The notes under the pieces were generated by a model. It made no database searches. It worked only from the letters and a program-made list of their open reading frames with translations, and was not told the DNA's origin. From Nonomuraea typhae (GTDB lineage Bacteria; Actinomycetota; Actinomycetes; Streptosporangiales; Streptosporangiaceae), in contig NZ_VRLV01000016.1 of NCBI RefSeq assembly GCF_009760925.1, positions 1 through 64,000 on the forward strand: a stretch of DNA of 64,000 nt, written 5' to 3'. How positions within the stretch are numbered: the stretch's first letter is position 1; each line of letters begins with the position of its first letter. The position numbers and the translations under genes are program-made. This document shows positions 40,129 through 48,798 of this stretch, piece by piece.

Positions 40129-42000
40129 GTGCAGATTGGCCCCTACCGCATCCTCCGCGAACTGGGGCGAGGCGGGCAAGGCATCGTCTACCTGGGGCGG
40201 GACGACCGCGGCGAGCTCGCCGCGGTCAAGGTCGTGCCCCACGTGGACCGTGCCTTCGAACGCGAGCTCGCCGCAGCCCGTCAGGTCGACGAGTTCTGTA
40301 CGGCTCGCGTGCTGTTCGCCGACCTTGACCACGATCCTCCCTATGTGGCCGGCGAATACATCGACGGGCCCCCGCTGACCAGGGCCGCGCCGCTGCGCGG
40401 GCCGGCGCTGACCCGCCTGGCCATCGGCACCGCCACCGCCCTGACCGCCATCCACCGGGCCGGAGTCGTGCACCGCGACTTCAAACCGGCCAACGTCCTC
40501 ATGGGGCCGGACGGGCCCCGCGTGATCGACTTCGGCATCGCCCGCCTCGTGGACATCTCCCAGACCCAGGGCACCTCGGGCACCCCGCCCTATATGGCCC
40601 CGGAGCAGTTCACCGGAGGCGAGACTGGTCCCGCCGCGGACGTCTTCGCCTGGGGCGCGACCATGGTCTTCGCCGCCACCGGCCGCCCGCCCTTCGGCAT
40701 GGACACCTTCGCGGCCATCGCCTACCGCATCCTGCACGCCCCGCCCGACCTGGGCGACCTGCCCGAACCTTTGCGCGGTACGGTCACCCGCTGCCTGGCC
40801 AAGGACCCGGCCACCCGGCCGACGGCCCGCGACCTCCTCCTGGAACTCCTGGGCGAACCCGCCACCGCGCCACCCGGCCGAGGCGGAGCACCCGGCGGCC
40901 AACCGCCGGACGCCGCCTGGCAGGAGGCCGCCTTACGCCAGGGCACCGCAGCCGCACATCCGGCCGCGCCGGGCAGTGGCCCGGCCCCGCCGGGCAGTGG
41001 CCCAGCCGCGCATCAGGCCACGCCCGGCGGCGCCCCGCCCCCGCCGGGTGGCGCCCCAACTGCGCCCACGGCCATGCCGGGTGGCACCCCCTTCAGCCGC
41101 CGGCCCTCTGCGGTTACCGGCCCGCCCGGTTCCCCCGTGACCACCGCTCCGGGTTCCGGGGGCGGTGCCGTACCGCGGAAGGGGGTGTCACGGCGGGCAC
41201 TGCTGGCGGCGGGCGGTGCCGTCGCGGCGGCGGCCGTGACGGCCGGTGTGGTGTTGTGGCGCGGCGGCCAGGGCACGGGGGAGAAGCCGGTGGGCGACGG
41301 GCCCACCCCGGGCACGCAGGGCACCACTCCCCAGGGCACGACGCCCCAGGCAGGCACTGGGACTCCTCTCAGCGGGCCGCCCGCACCGGGGCAACTGGCG
41401 GACGCGGTCCAGACCGCGGTCGCGCTGGCTCCGCTGGCCGACTTCACCTTCGACGGCCGCCTCGCCCAGGGCACCTGGCACACCGTGGCCGACGGCCGCG
41501 TCTCCTATGCCGCCCAGACCTCCGAGAGCCGCGCCGACATGCGGGTGACCGCCGAACACCCGGTGCCCAAGCTGTCGGCGCGCGTCGTGACGCTCGACGG
41601 CGAAGACTTCGTCAACGGCAAACCGGTCACCGACTACCAGGCCACGCCCATCATGATTTATGCCGACATGGCGCATGAGATGGCCTCGATCCGGAACCTG
41701 ATCGGCCTGGCCCGCGCCACCGGCCAGCTCAAGTCGGCCGGCCGTACCTACACCGGCTCCCTGACCACGACCGACGCCCCGGAACGCCTGTGGAGGGTCT
41801 TCGAGAACGGGGAGACCACGCGGGAGCAGCTGGAGAAGACCACGCTGTCGTGGACGCTGAAGCTGGACCAGCGGGACCGCCCCCGCTCCCTGGACCTGGC
41901 CTGGAACGTGCGGCTGCCCGGCGGCGGCGATCTCCTCTCGCACACGTACGAGATCCGCTACGCGAAATGGCGCGTGGAGGAGATCGCCAGACCGGGTTAG
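40129..42000 (+). CDS. Membrane Ser/Thr protein kinase, paralog of the kinase at 28771
   Basis: A 623-residue PknB-type kinase from GTG 40129. The catalytic domain has GRGGQGIVYLG, Lys34, HRDFKPAN (115-122), DFG (134-136) and APE (157-159). A long Pro/Gly/Ala linker leads to a helix (RRALLAAGGAVAAAAVTAGV, about 350-370). The external domain (LADFTFDGRLAQGTWHT) resembles lipoprotein domains of the LppX/LprG type. The external ligand is unknown. It starts 39 bases after pabC, with an inverted repeat between. Confidence 0.9.
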   Translation: MQIGPYRILRELGRGGQGIVYLGRDDRGELAAVKVVPHVDRAFERELAAARQVDEFCTARVLFADLDHDPPYVAGEYIDGPPLTRAAPLRGPALTRLAIGTATALTAIHRAGVVHRDFKPANVLMGPDGPRVIDFGIARLVDISQTQGTSGTPPYMAPEQFTGGETGPAADVFAWGATMVFAATGRPPFGMDTFAAIAYRILHAPPDLGDLPEPLRGTVTRCLAKDPATRPTARDLLLELLGEPATAPPGRGGAPGGQPPDAAWQEAALRQGTAAAHPAAPGSGPAPPGSGPAAHQATPGGAPPPPGGAPTAPTAMPGGTPFSRRPSAVTGPPGSPVTTAPGSGGGAVPRKGVSRRALLAAGGAVAAAAVTAGVVLWRGGQGTGEKPVGDGPTPGTQGTTPQGTTPQAGTGTPLSGPPAPGQLADAVQTAVALAPLADFTFDGRLAQGTWHTVADGRVSYAAQTSESRADMRVTAEHPVPKLSARVVTLDGEDFVNGKPVTDYQATPIMIYADMAHEMASIRNLIGLARATGQLKSAGRTYTGSLTTTDAPERLWRVFENGETTREQLEKTTLSWTLKLDQRDRPRSLDLAWNVRLPGGGDLLSHTYEIRYAKWRVEEIARPG

Positions 42001-43430
42001 TACGACTTCTGGGTCTGGACATTGAAGTCGTCCATGGTGACCTGTTTGGCCGGGTCGGTCAGCGGGTCGTCGATCTGGATGACGTCCAGGCCCTTGAGGA
42101 TGTCGCTGGAGTAGATGTAGCCGTTGTAGTAGTAGGCCGACCAGGATCCGGCGATGGCGTTCTGGCCCCCTGCCGGCCCGCGTTCGAAGAAGCCGATCTC
42201 GCGGGGCTTGGCGGAGTCGGTGAAGTCCCAGATGGACACGCCGCCCTGGTACCACGCCTGGACCATCACGTCCTTGCCCTTGATGGGCAGCAGGGAGCCG
42301 TTGTGGGCGACGCAGTTCTCCCCGGCGGTCTGCTCGCGCGGCATCTTGAAGTAACCGCGGCGCTCCAGCTTGCCGCCGGCGATGTCGTAGATGGCGTTGG
42401 CGCCCTTGGTCTTCGGCGTCTTGCTGTCGCAGGTCGGCATGCCGCCCCCGCCGAGCTCGTCGGCGAAGACGACCTTGGTGGCGTCGTTGTTGAACGTCGC
42501 CGAGTGCCAGATCTGGAAGTTTTCGGTGTCGCGGACCTGCTGGAGCACCTTGGGCTTGACCGGGTCGGCGATGTCGAGCAGGACGCCGTCGCCGAAGCAG
42601 GCCGCGGCGGCGAGGTTCTTTTCGGGGTAGGCGGTGATGTCGTGGCAGCCGGTGGCGAAGGCGCCGTCGCCCTGCCCATCAGGGAAAATATTCGGCTTCG
42701 CGACGATTTTTGCGGACTTAGGTTCCTTAAGCGGGATTTCTACGATCTGGATGAGTTCGTGGGGCGGCGGGCACGTCTTCGAGTCCGGTTCGGGGCCGGG
42801 GGAGGAGACGTAGACGTAGAGCTTCTCCTTGTCCTTGCCCGGGACCATCGTGTGCGTGTGCGAGCCGCAGTCCGTGCGCACCGCCGAGACGTAGGCGGGG
42901 TTCTTCTTGTCGCTGATGTCGAAGATGCGCAGGCCCTCCCACGCGCCGTCCCGGTCCGGCCCGGCGCTGCGCGAGTCGCAGGTCTCCCCGCTGCGCGGCT
43001 CGTCGATCGAGAGGATCAGCAGGTCGCCGTAGACGGAGACGTCGTTCTGCTGCGCCGGGCAGGACACCTGGCTGACCGTCTGCGGCCGCGCCGGGTCGCT
43101 GATGTCGTAGATCGTGAACCCGGCGAAGTTCCCGACGTAGGCGTATTTCCCCTGAAAGGCCAGGTCGGAGTTCCAGCTCATCGGGCCATCCAGCGGCGCG
43201 GCCCGCGGCACGTTGGCCACCAGCTTCACGTTGCCGCTGGTCTTGACGTCCTCGCTGCCCGCCGAGGACGCGCCGCCGCTCGGCGAAGCCGAAGCCGAAG
43301 CCGACGCCGGCTGGTCCGTCTGCGCGGTGGAGGCGCTGGGGGCCGGGCTCGCCACCGGTGTCCCGGCGCAGGCCGCCGCCAGCATCAGGGCCGCACCCGC
43401 AACGGCCGTCCGTAGCTTCGCTGAGATCAC
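41997..43430 (-). CDS. LVIVD-repeat lipoprotein
   Basis: About 477 residues from GTG 43430, chosen because AAAGGAG lies upstream and a lipoprotein signal (LRTAVAGAALMLAAACAG) follows at once. A Ser/Ala-rich spacer leads to a beta-propeller of LVIVD-type repeats (FTIYDISDPARPQTVSQV, LRIFDISDKKNPAYVSAV, LLDIADPVKPKVLQQV, VSIWDFTDSAKPREIGFF). The protein sits on the outside of the membrane; its ligand is unknown. It is divergent from a DUF305 lipoprotein, sharing a promoter gap of about 40 bases. Confidence 0.85.
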   Translation of the reverse strand: MISAKLRTAVAGAALMLAAACAGTPVASPAPSASTAQTDQPASASASASPSGGASSAGSEDVKTSGNVKLVANVPRAAPLDGPMSWNSDLAFQGKYAYVGNFAGFTIYDISDPARPQTVSQVSCPAQQNDVSVYGDLLILSIDEPRSGETCDSRSAGPDRDGAWEGLRIFDISDKKNPAYVSAVRTDCGSHTHTMVPGKDKEKLYVYVSSPGPEPDSKTCPPPHELIQIVEIPLKEPKSAKIVAKPNIFPDGQGDGAFATGCHDITAYPEKNLAAAACFGDGVLLDIADPVKPKVLQQVRDTENFQIWHSATFNNDATKVVFADELGGGGMPTCDSKTPKTKGANAIYDIAGGKLERRGYFKMPREQTAGENCVAHNGSLLPIKGKDVMVQAWYQGGVSIWDFTDSAKPREIGFFERGPAGGQNAIAGSWSAYYYNGYIYSSDILKGLDVIQIDDPLTDPAKQVTMDDFNVQTQKSY

Positions 43431-43470
43431 GCGCGCTCTCCTTTGCGTTTCTTGGCCCAGTATGGAAGCT

Positions 43471-44109
43471 ATGTCAGCACAGTTCCGGACGCGTCTTCTT
43501 CCCATCACAGTTGTGCTGACATTTGCCCTGGCCGCGTGCTCCGCCGCGGACGGCGCCCCCACCCCCGTGGGCTCCGACGCGCCCGTGCTGGTCCCGCGCG
43601 CCCCCGGATCCCCCGGCCGTACGGCGACGCCCGGCGAACGCCTGCCGCAGCCCGAGCAGCAGCCGTCCGCGGCCGACGTCCGGTTCGCCGAGGGCATGAT
43701 CCCGCACCACCGCCAGGCCCTGGAGATGGCCGGGCTGGTCGCCGAGCGAACTTCGAACCCGGCCGTCCGCCGGGTCGCCGGCCAGATCGCGCTGACCCAG
43801 GAACCGGAGATCCGCATCATGTCGGGCTGGCTGAGCGACCTCGGCCGCGCCGTACCGCAGTCACACGACCACACGCGGCCCGCCAACGGGATGGCCGGCC
43901 CGGCCGAGATGAACGCGCTGCGCGCGGCCCGCGGCGGCGCGTTCGACCGGATGTTCCTGCGCCTCATGATCCGGCACCACGAAGGGGCGCTGACGATGGC
44001 CGCCGCCGCGCTGCGTGAGGGCACCGACCAGCGGATGCGGATGATGGCGAGGGACGTCTACTCCGGGCAGAGCATCGAGATCGCCCGGATGCGCCAGGCC
44101 CAAAGCTGA
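43471..44109 (+). CDS. DUF305-domain lipoprotein
   Basis: About 212 residues from ATG 43471 (ATG 43462 is also possible). The signal peptide ends in lipobox TFALAACS. The DUF305 domain has paired His-rich motifs, MIPHHRQALEMAGLV and MIRHHEGALTMAAAAL, and repeated methionines (MRMMARD). Related domains bind metal ions such as copper in some bacteria, so a metal-binding role outside the cell is plausible. It is divergent from the LVIVD lipoprotein and may work with it. Confidence 0.87.
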   Translation: MSAQFRTRLLPITVVLTFALAACSAADGAPTPVGSDAPVLVPRAPGSPGRTATPGERLPQPEQQPSAADVRFAEGMIPHHRQALEMAGLVAERTSNPAVRRVAGQIALTQEPEIRIMSGWLSDLGRAVPQSHDHTRPANGMAGPAEMNALRAARGGAFDRMFLRLMIRHHEGALTMAAAALREGTDQRMRMMARDVYSGQSIEIARMRQAQS

Positions 44110-44157
44110 CATGTCCGTATTACCTGCTCTTTAGACTCCTGCCTCTAGGGTTGTGCC

Positions 44158-44343
44158 ATGGCAATCTGGCGCACACCTGACGGTATGCAGGTGGAGGCGG
44201 TCGTCGTCGACGACAAGCCGCTGCTGCGCGTGTCGCGACGCGTCGAGGGCAAAACGTTTTTCCGCGGCTACGTCGCCAACGTGGACGAACTTCAGCAGCA
44301 CGGCGTCGATCTGGCCGAGCTCAAGGAGCATCCCGCCGCCTGA
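44158..44343 (+). CDS. Small conserved-looking protein, 61 residues
   Basis: A 61-residue protein (MAIWRTPDGMQVEAVVVDDK at the start, YVANVDELQQHGVDLAELKE in the second half). The composition is that of a compact alpha/beta protein with no low-complexity sequence, and the frame shows normal high-GC third positions. It lies between the DUF305 gene and a DinB-like gene on the same strand. I do not recognise a functional family. Confidence 0.65.
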   Translation: MAIWRTPDGMQVEAVVVDDKPLLRVSRRVEGKTFFRGYVANVDELQQHGVDLAELKEHPAA

Positions 44344-44370
44344 CCGAACAAAATTCGGTACCGTGGGATC

Positions 44371-45105
44371 ATGACGGACATCTTCGGCGATCTGGCCGCC
44401 GAATACCGGCAACTGGACGCCGTCCTGGCCGCGCTCACCCCCGCCCAATGGTCGCTTCCCTCGGCCGCCGAGGGCTGGACCGTCCTGGACGTCGTCCTCC
44501 ACCTGGCCCAGACCGAGGAACTGGTCCTCGCCTCCCTCGCCGGTCACAACACGACCTTCACCCCGGACCGGACCGACGACGTCGACTCCCTTGCGGCCAC
44601 CTTCGTCGCCGCCGAGCGCGCCATCGCCCCGGACGACCTGCTGGCCCGCTGGCGCGAAGCGGCCACCGCCACCCCCGGCGCCCTGGCCGGCCACCCGAAG
44701 GACCGGCGGCTGAGCTGGGTCGCCGGGACCCTCTCCCCGAGCACCCTGGCCACCACCCGCCTGGCCGAGCACTGGGCCCACGCCTACGACATCGTGACCC
44801 CGCTGGCCATCGACTACCCGGCCACCGGCCGCCTGCGGCACATCGCCTGGCTGGGCCACCGCACCCTGCCGTACGCGTTCACGGTCGTCGGCCTGACCCC
44901 GGAGCCCGTCTTCTGCCGGCTCACCAGCCCGGATGGCGACATATGGAGGTATGGCGACCCGGCCGCCCCTTCTCACATCACCGGCCCGGCCGCCGAGTTC
45001 TGCCTGGTGGGCGCCCGCCGCCTGGCTCCGGCCGACTCCACGCTGAAGGCCACCGGCCCGCACGCCGCCGCGGCCCTGGGCGTTCTGCGCAACTACGCCG
45101 TCTGA
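44371..45105 (+). CDS. TIGR03084-type DinB-like metal-binding protein
   Basis: A 244-residue protein whose N-terminal four-helix DinB/mycothiol-dependent isomerase-like domain has AAEGWTVLDVVLHLAQTEEL and, further on, TTRLAEHWAHAYDI; the histidines would bind a divalent metal. The C-terminal half matches the TIGR03084 group (LRHIAWLGHRTLPYAF). Such proteins may act with mycothiol, the actinobacterial thiol, but the reaction is unknown. It overlaps the convergent SLATT-like gene by 13 bases. Confidence 0.82.
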   Translation: MTDIFGDLAAEYRQLDAVLAALTPAQWSLPSAAEGWTVLDVVLHLAQTEELVLASLAGHNTTFTPDRTDDVDSLAATFVAAERAIAPDDLLARWREAATATPGALAGHPKDRRLSWVAGTLSPSTLATTRLAEHWAHAYDIVTPLAIDYPATGRLRHIAWLGHRTLPYAFTVVGLTPEPVFCRLTSPDGDIWRYGDPAAPSHITGPAAEFCLVGARRLAPADSTLKATGPHAAAALGVLRNYAV

Positions 45106-45566
45106 TTCTCCTCCGCCGGACTGGCGTCGTCGCCCCCGGCGTCAAGGGCCGCCTTGCGCTGGTCGAGAAGGTGACGCAGCCCTTCGACGAGCGGCGCGGC
45201 CTGGCCGTACCCATCGCGGGCGAGGACCATGCGGGCCTCGGCCTCGAGCTGCCACCAGGCGTTCTTGCGCGCCCGCGAGGCGGAAGCGCGGGCGTCGCTG
45301 CGCAGGAACCCCGCCCCCGCGGTCAGCGCCGCCGCGGCCAGCGCGAGCACGGCCGCCGGAATGCGCGCGTCGGCCGACGAGAGCCCGGTCGCGCCCGACA
45401 ACGTGGCCAGGACCACCGCGGGCAGGCCGAGGACGATATGGGCGACCCGCCAGAAACTGCTCCACCAGCGCGCCTGGCCGGCCTGCGCCTGCGCTTCGGC
45501 GATGATCCGCTCGATCTCCGCCCTCAGATGCTGGACCTGCGCGTCGGCGCCTAATCCTTCGCTCAC
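45093..45566 (-). CDS. SLATT-like two-helix membrane protein
   Basis: A 157-residue protein: an N-terminal helix (VQHLRAEIERIIAEAQAQAG), two membrane segments (VAHIVLGLPAVVLATLSGATG and IPAAVLALAAAALTAGAGFL, about 42-62 and 70-89) and a C-terminal helix (SRARKNAWWQLEAEARMVL). This is the layout of SLATT domains, which often act as pore-forming effectors in nucleotide-signalling immune systems. No SMODS, SLOG or other sensor gene is beside it, so any immune role is speculative. Confidence 0.68.
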   Translation of the reverse strand: MSEGLGADAQVQHLRAEIERIIAEAQAQAGQARWWSSFWRVAHIVLGLPAVVLATLSGATGLSSADARIPAAVLALAAAALTAGAGFLRSDARASASRARKNAWWQLEAEARMVLARDGYGQAAPLVEGLRHLLDQRKAALDAGGDDASPAEENQTA

Positions 45567-45588
45567 GTGCCGATCGTGTCACAGAGAG

Positions 45589-46182
45589 CTAGGCAAGCGA
45601 ACCCAGCTCGGCGGTCATGTTCCTGCGGGCGCGCTCCTCCCACAGCTCACGGGCGCGTTCGGTGCGATAGAGCCGGGGTACGGCCAGCAGCCGCCGCAAC
45701 ACCGCCGCCCGGCCCTGCGCGAACAGGTCGTCGGGCACGTGCGCGTACTCCCTGCGAACTGCGGCCGCGTACGCCGCGTACCCCGGACGCCCCAGCACGG
45801 CCAGGTCGGCGTCGCACAGGACGGCGCCGTTGGCGTCGTCGTCGCGCAGAGTGTCGTGGGCGGCGGTGAGCCGGACCAGCCGGGCCACCTCGCCGACCCG
45901 CGCCGCCGCCACCCCGGCCCCCGGCAGCCGGCGCTGGGCGAGCTGGGCGCTGCGCTCCTCGTCCCAGCCCGGCCGGCCGTCGTACACGGCGTCGTGGAAC
46001 CACGCCGCCAGCCGTACCGCGGCCGCGTCTTCGGCCAGGTCAGCGAGGTCGTCGACGGCGGCGAGGACCGCGTGCAAATGATCCAGCGTGTGGTAGTGGC
46101 GGTGCGGCTCCGACCAGCGGGCCACCAGCTCGGCCCGCAGCGCGTGCGCGGCCGGTGAGGAGTCGATCAGATCCCCGATCAT
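45589..46182 (-). CDS. HD-superfamily metal-dependent phosphohydrolase-like protein
   Basis: A 197-residue protein from ATG 46182. The HD-type metal ligands are visible in RHYHTLDHLHAVL, AWFHDAVYDG (the His-Asp pair) and CDADLAVLG. Relatives are annotated as predicted metal-dependent HD phosphohydrolases acting on nucleotides, mostly uncharacterised. It ends 22 bases upstream of the SLATT-like gene start on the same strand, so they may be cotranscribed, and it faces the FMN oxidase gene. Confidence 0.85.
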   Translation of the reverse strand: MIGDLIDSSPAAHALRAELVARWSEPHRHYHTLDHLHAVLAAVDDLADLAEDAAAVRLAAWFHDAVYDGRPGWDEERSAQLAQRRLPGAGVAAARVGEVARLVRLTAAHDTLRDDDANGAVLCDADLAVLGRPGYAAYAAAVRREYAHVPDDLFAQGRAAVLRRLLAVPRLYRTERARELWEERARRNMTAELGSLA

Positions 46183-46206
46183 GAAACCACGGTATCGCGG
46201 GGGAAT

Positions 46207-47409
46207 ATGTTGTCTAATGGGCGGATGGGTGATGAACGCCGGATTCCCCGCTGGCGCGATCTCAAAGCGGTCATGCCGCCTCTGACCAGGGAGGATCGGC
46301 TGGCCGGGGCGGCCGATCTCCGCGACATCCGGCGCCTGGCCAGGCGGCGGGCGCCGCGGCTGGTCTTCGACTACGTGGACGGCGCGGCGGAGAACGAGGT
46401 GGCGCTGGAACGGTCGGTCAGGGCGTTCCGGCGGGTGGAGTTCCTGCCTCGGGTCCTGTGCGACGTCGGCGACATCTCCCTGGCCACCAGCGTGCTGGGC
46501 AGGGAGATCGCCATGCCGCTCATCCTCGGGCCGACCGGGTTCACCCGGATGATGCACCGTGACGGGGAAAAGGCCGTCGCGCGGGCCGCGGCGCGGGCGG
46601 GCCTGCCGTACACGCTGTCCACCATGGGGACCACGACCGCGGCCGACCTGACGCGCGCGGCGCCCGGCGGCTGGAACTGGTTCCAGCTCTACGTGGCCCG
46701 CGAGCGCGACCGCAGCCGCGCCGCCCTCGAGATGGCCCGCGACGCCGGGATGGAGGTGCTGGTCGTCACCGTGGACGTGCCCGTCGCGGGCGCGCGGCTG
46801 AGGGACGTACGGCACGGCATGACGCTGCCGCCCAGGCTGCGCTGGCGCAGCGCCCTTCAGGCGGCCCGGCATCCCGCCTGGTGGTTCGACTTCCTGACCA
46901 GCGAGCCGCTGACCTTCGCCTCCATGGGCGGCAGCGATCTGGCCGGCATCACGGGCCGCATGTTCGACCCCGGCGTGACCTTCTCCGACCTGGAGTGGAT
47001 GCGCTCGATCTGGAACGGCCGGCTGCTCGTCAAGGGCGTGCAGCGGGTGGACGACGCGGTGAAGCTGGTGGAGGCCGGCGTCGACGGCATCGTGGTCTCC
47101 AACCACGGAGGGCGCCAGCTCGACCGCGCGACCACGCCCCTGGAACTGCTTCCCGAGGTGGTGGCCGAGGTCGGCGACCGGACAGAGGTCTACCTCGACG
47201 GCGGCGTCCGCAGCGGAGCCGACGTCGCGGCCGCGGTCGCCCTGGGGGCGCGGGCCTGCTTCGTCGGCCGCGCCTACCTGTACGGGCTGATGGCCGGCGG
47301 CGAGGCGGGCGTGGACCGGGTCCTGCACATCTTCGAGGCCGAGCTGCGCCGGACCGTTCAGCTGCTCGGCGGCACCCTCGACCCCTCGGTGGCCCGCCTG
47401 CGTCCGTGA
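46207..47409 (+). CDS. FMN-dependent alpha-hydroxy-acid oxidase/dehydrogenase (LldD-like)
   Basis: A 400-residue TIM-barrel flavoenzyme: FDYVDGAAENEVALERS at the N-terminus, STMGTTTAADL, the FMN-site WFQLYVARERD, and the catalytic-histidine motif VVSNHGGRQLD near residue 300. It oxidises a 2-hydroxy acid such as lactate to the keto acid. ATG 46207 follows GGGGGA; ATG 46225 is an alternative. It sits divergent from the HD gene. Substrate preference (lactate, glycolate, mandelate) cannot be told. Confidence 0.9.
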   Translation: MLSNGRMGDERRIPRWRDLKAVMPPLTREDRLAGAADLRDIRRLARRRAPRLVFDYVDGAAENEVALERSVRAFRRVEFLPRVLCDVGDISLATSVLGREIAMPLILGPTGFTRMMHRDGEKAVARAAARAGLPYTLSTMGTTTAADLTRAAPGGWNWFQLYVARERDRSRAALEMARDAGMEVLVVTVDVPVAGARLRDVRHGMTLPPRLRWRSALQAARHPAWWFDFLTSEPLTFASMGGSDLAGITGRMFDPGVTFSDLEWMRSIWNGRLLVKGVQRVDDAVKLVEAGVDGIVVSNHGGRQLDRATTPLELLPEVVAEVGDRTEVYLDGGVRSGADVAAAVALGARACFVGRAYLYGLMAGGEAGVDRVLHIFEAELRRTVQLLGGTLDPSVARLRP

Positions 47410-47491
47410 CCGCATCCGGCCAGTTTCGGGGGCCAACTCCTCTCGGGCCCAGGGCGTCTCCTAAGTCCCAACTCTTGTGGAGGGGCCTTCA

Positions 47492-47941
47492 TTGAATCGT
47501 TCCAACGCCCTGTTACTCGCCTGCGCCCTGACCCTGGGCGTCATCGCGGCGCCCGCCCAGGCGGCCGCCCCGGCGATCCAGCTCGCGAAGATCTTCTACG
47601 ACTCGCCGGGAACGGACCGGCGCGGCAACGCCTCGCTCAACGGCGAGTACGTCGTGATCAGGAACACCACACGGGCCGCCGTCGACCTGGAAGGCTGGAG
47701 CATCGCCGACAAGACCGGCTACCGCTACACCTTCGAGCCCGGCCAGACGCTCCGGCCCGGCAGGACGCTGACCCTGCGCACCGGCCAGGGGGACTCGGGC
47801 GCCGGCACGGTGTACTGGGGCCGCCGTGCCTACGTGTGGAACAACGACAAGGACACCGCCTACGTCAGGAACCGCAGCGGCAGGCTGGTCGACTCGTGCT
47901 CGTACAACTCGAGCTATCGGGACTGGTTGTCCTGCCTCTGA
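47492..47941 (+). CDS. Secreted lamin-tail-domain protein
   Basis: About 149 residues. The TTG start at 47492 is supported by GGAGGGG nine bases upstream; the GTG at 47477 would lie before that site. A signal peptide (ALLLACALTLGVIAAPAQAA) precedes an Ig-like lamin-tail fold: NGEYVVIRNTTRAAVDLEGW, TYRYTFEPG-like strands and WNNDKDTAYVRN. Bacterial LTD proteins are extracellular and often linked to nucleases or the cell surface. A Cys pair near the end may form a disulfide. The 3' end overlaps the convergent DUF6011-like gene by 28 bases. Confidence 0.82.
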   Translation: MNRSNALLLACALTLGVIAAPAQAAAPAIQLAKIFYDSPGTDRRGNASLNGEYVVIRNTTRAAVDLEGWSIADKTGYRYTFEPGQTLRPGRTLTLRTGQGDSGAGTVYWGRRAYVWNNDKDTAYVRNRSGRLVDSCSYNSSYRDWLSCL

Positions 47942-48168
47942 GCGAGGAGATCGAGCTGGCCGTCGCACGCCCACCGATTGGCGGCCGCCCGGATGCGCAC
48001 CGGCTTCCGTCTGGTCAAACCCAAGCGTTCCGCACATTCTGGGCCAATTCTCGCCCAGCGGGACTCGGGATTGCGCAGGACGTGGCGGCATGCCCGGCAT
48101 CGCACCACGTGCTGGCGGGTGGCCGGTTCGCTGAGGTCCAGGTCGAAAAGGTGCACGGCGCTTGTCAT
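47914..48168 (-). CDS. DUF6011-type small zinc-ribbon protein
   Basis: About 84 residues from ATG 48168. The core is VVRCRACRHVLRNPESRWAR followed by IGPECAERLG; the CxxC and the later GPEC give three of four likely zinc ligands, as in DUF6011. These proteins are frequent in actinomycetes and their phages, without known function. The longer frame to 48237 is less likely. It overlaps the 3' end of the lamin-tail gene on the opposite strand. Confidence 0.75.
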   Translation of the reverse strand: MTSAVHLFDLDLSEPATRQHVVRCRACRHVLRNPESRWARIGPECAERLGLTRRKPVRIRAAANRWACDGQLDLLAQRQDNQSR

Positions 48169-48381
48169 CCTGTCACGCCGGCGACTTCCGGTCACGCTGG
48201 TACGGCCCGCGTCGTGCGAACGGCGCGAGCCGTACAAGCGACAGGGAGAGGTTGCGACCCGGGCCCGGAGCTGCGGCGGGGCGGGCGCTCAGAGAAGGCG
48301 GCGAGACCGCGAGGTGGGGGAGTGCGGCGCCGGTGGCGAAGGTGTCGGTGTCGAGGGCGGAGTCGGTGTGCAGGGTGGAGG

Positions 48382-48798
48382 TCAGGACGGCCAGAGCATG
48401 TTGGTGAGCTCGGCGTCGAGGTCCATGAAATCGGTCTCCCGGCCTGCGGGCACCTTCTCGTAGGTGCGGTGCAGGAACTCGGTGAGAGGTGCCAGCGGGA
48501 CTTCGAAGAGCGCCTGCCCGAACGGTGACGTCAGGCTGATGTGGAGCGTGCGCTCGCCGTCGGCGCGGGCAGGCCAGACCTGCACGTCGCCGTCGCCGAC
48601 ACGCCTCACGATGCCTACGGTCAGGAGTTCGCGGGCGAAGATCCACTCGACCGGTTCGTCGTTCCCTACGTGGAAGGCCATGCGGATGGCATACGGATCG
48701 TCGGCTGTGTAGCTCAGTCCGGCGAGCAGGGGGACGGTCGTACGGTCGGGGACCACAAGCCGAAGGCCAAGCTCGGCAGAGACGGTGGTGCTGTTCAT
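48382..48798 (-). CDS. SsgA-like sporulation and cell-division regulator, closest to SsgB type
   Basis: A 138-residue SALP protein: start STTVSAELGLRLVVPDRTT, then DDPYAIRMAFHVGNDEPVEWIFARELL, and GDVQVWPARADGERTLHISL. SsgB recruits FtsZ to the division site in sporulation septation, and SsgA-like proteins are found only in morphologically complex actinomycetes, which supports the organism assignment. The exact SALP subtype needs a tree. It is a single gene with a 424-base upstream gap that should hold its promoter. Confidence 0.88.
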   Translation of the reverse strand: MNSTTVSAELGLRLVVPDRTTVPLLAGLSYTADDPYAIRMAFHVGNDEPVEWIFARELLTVGIVRRVGDGDVQVWPARADGERTLHISLTSPFGQALFEVPLAPLTEFLHRTYEKVPAGRETDFMDLDAELTNMLWPS

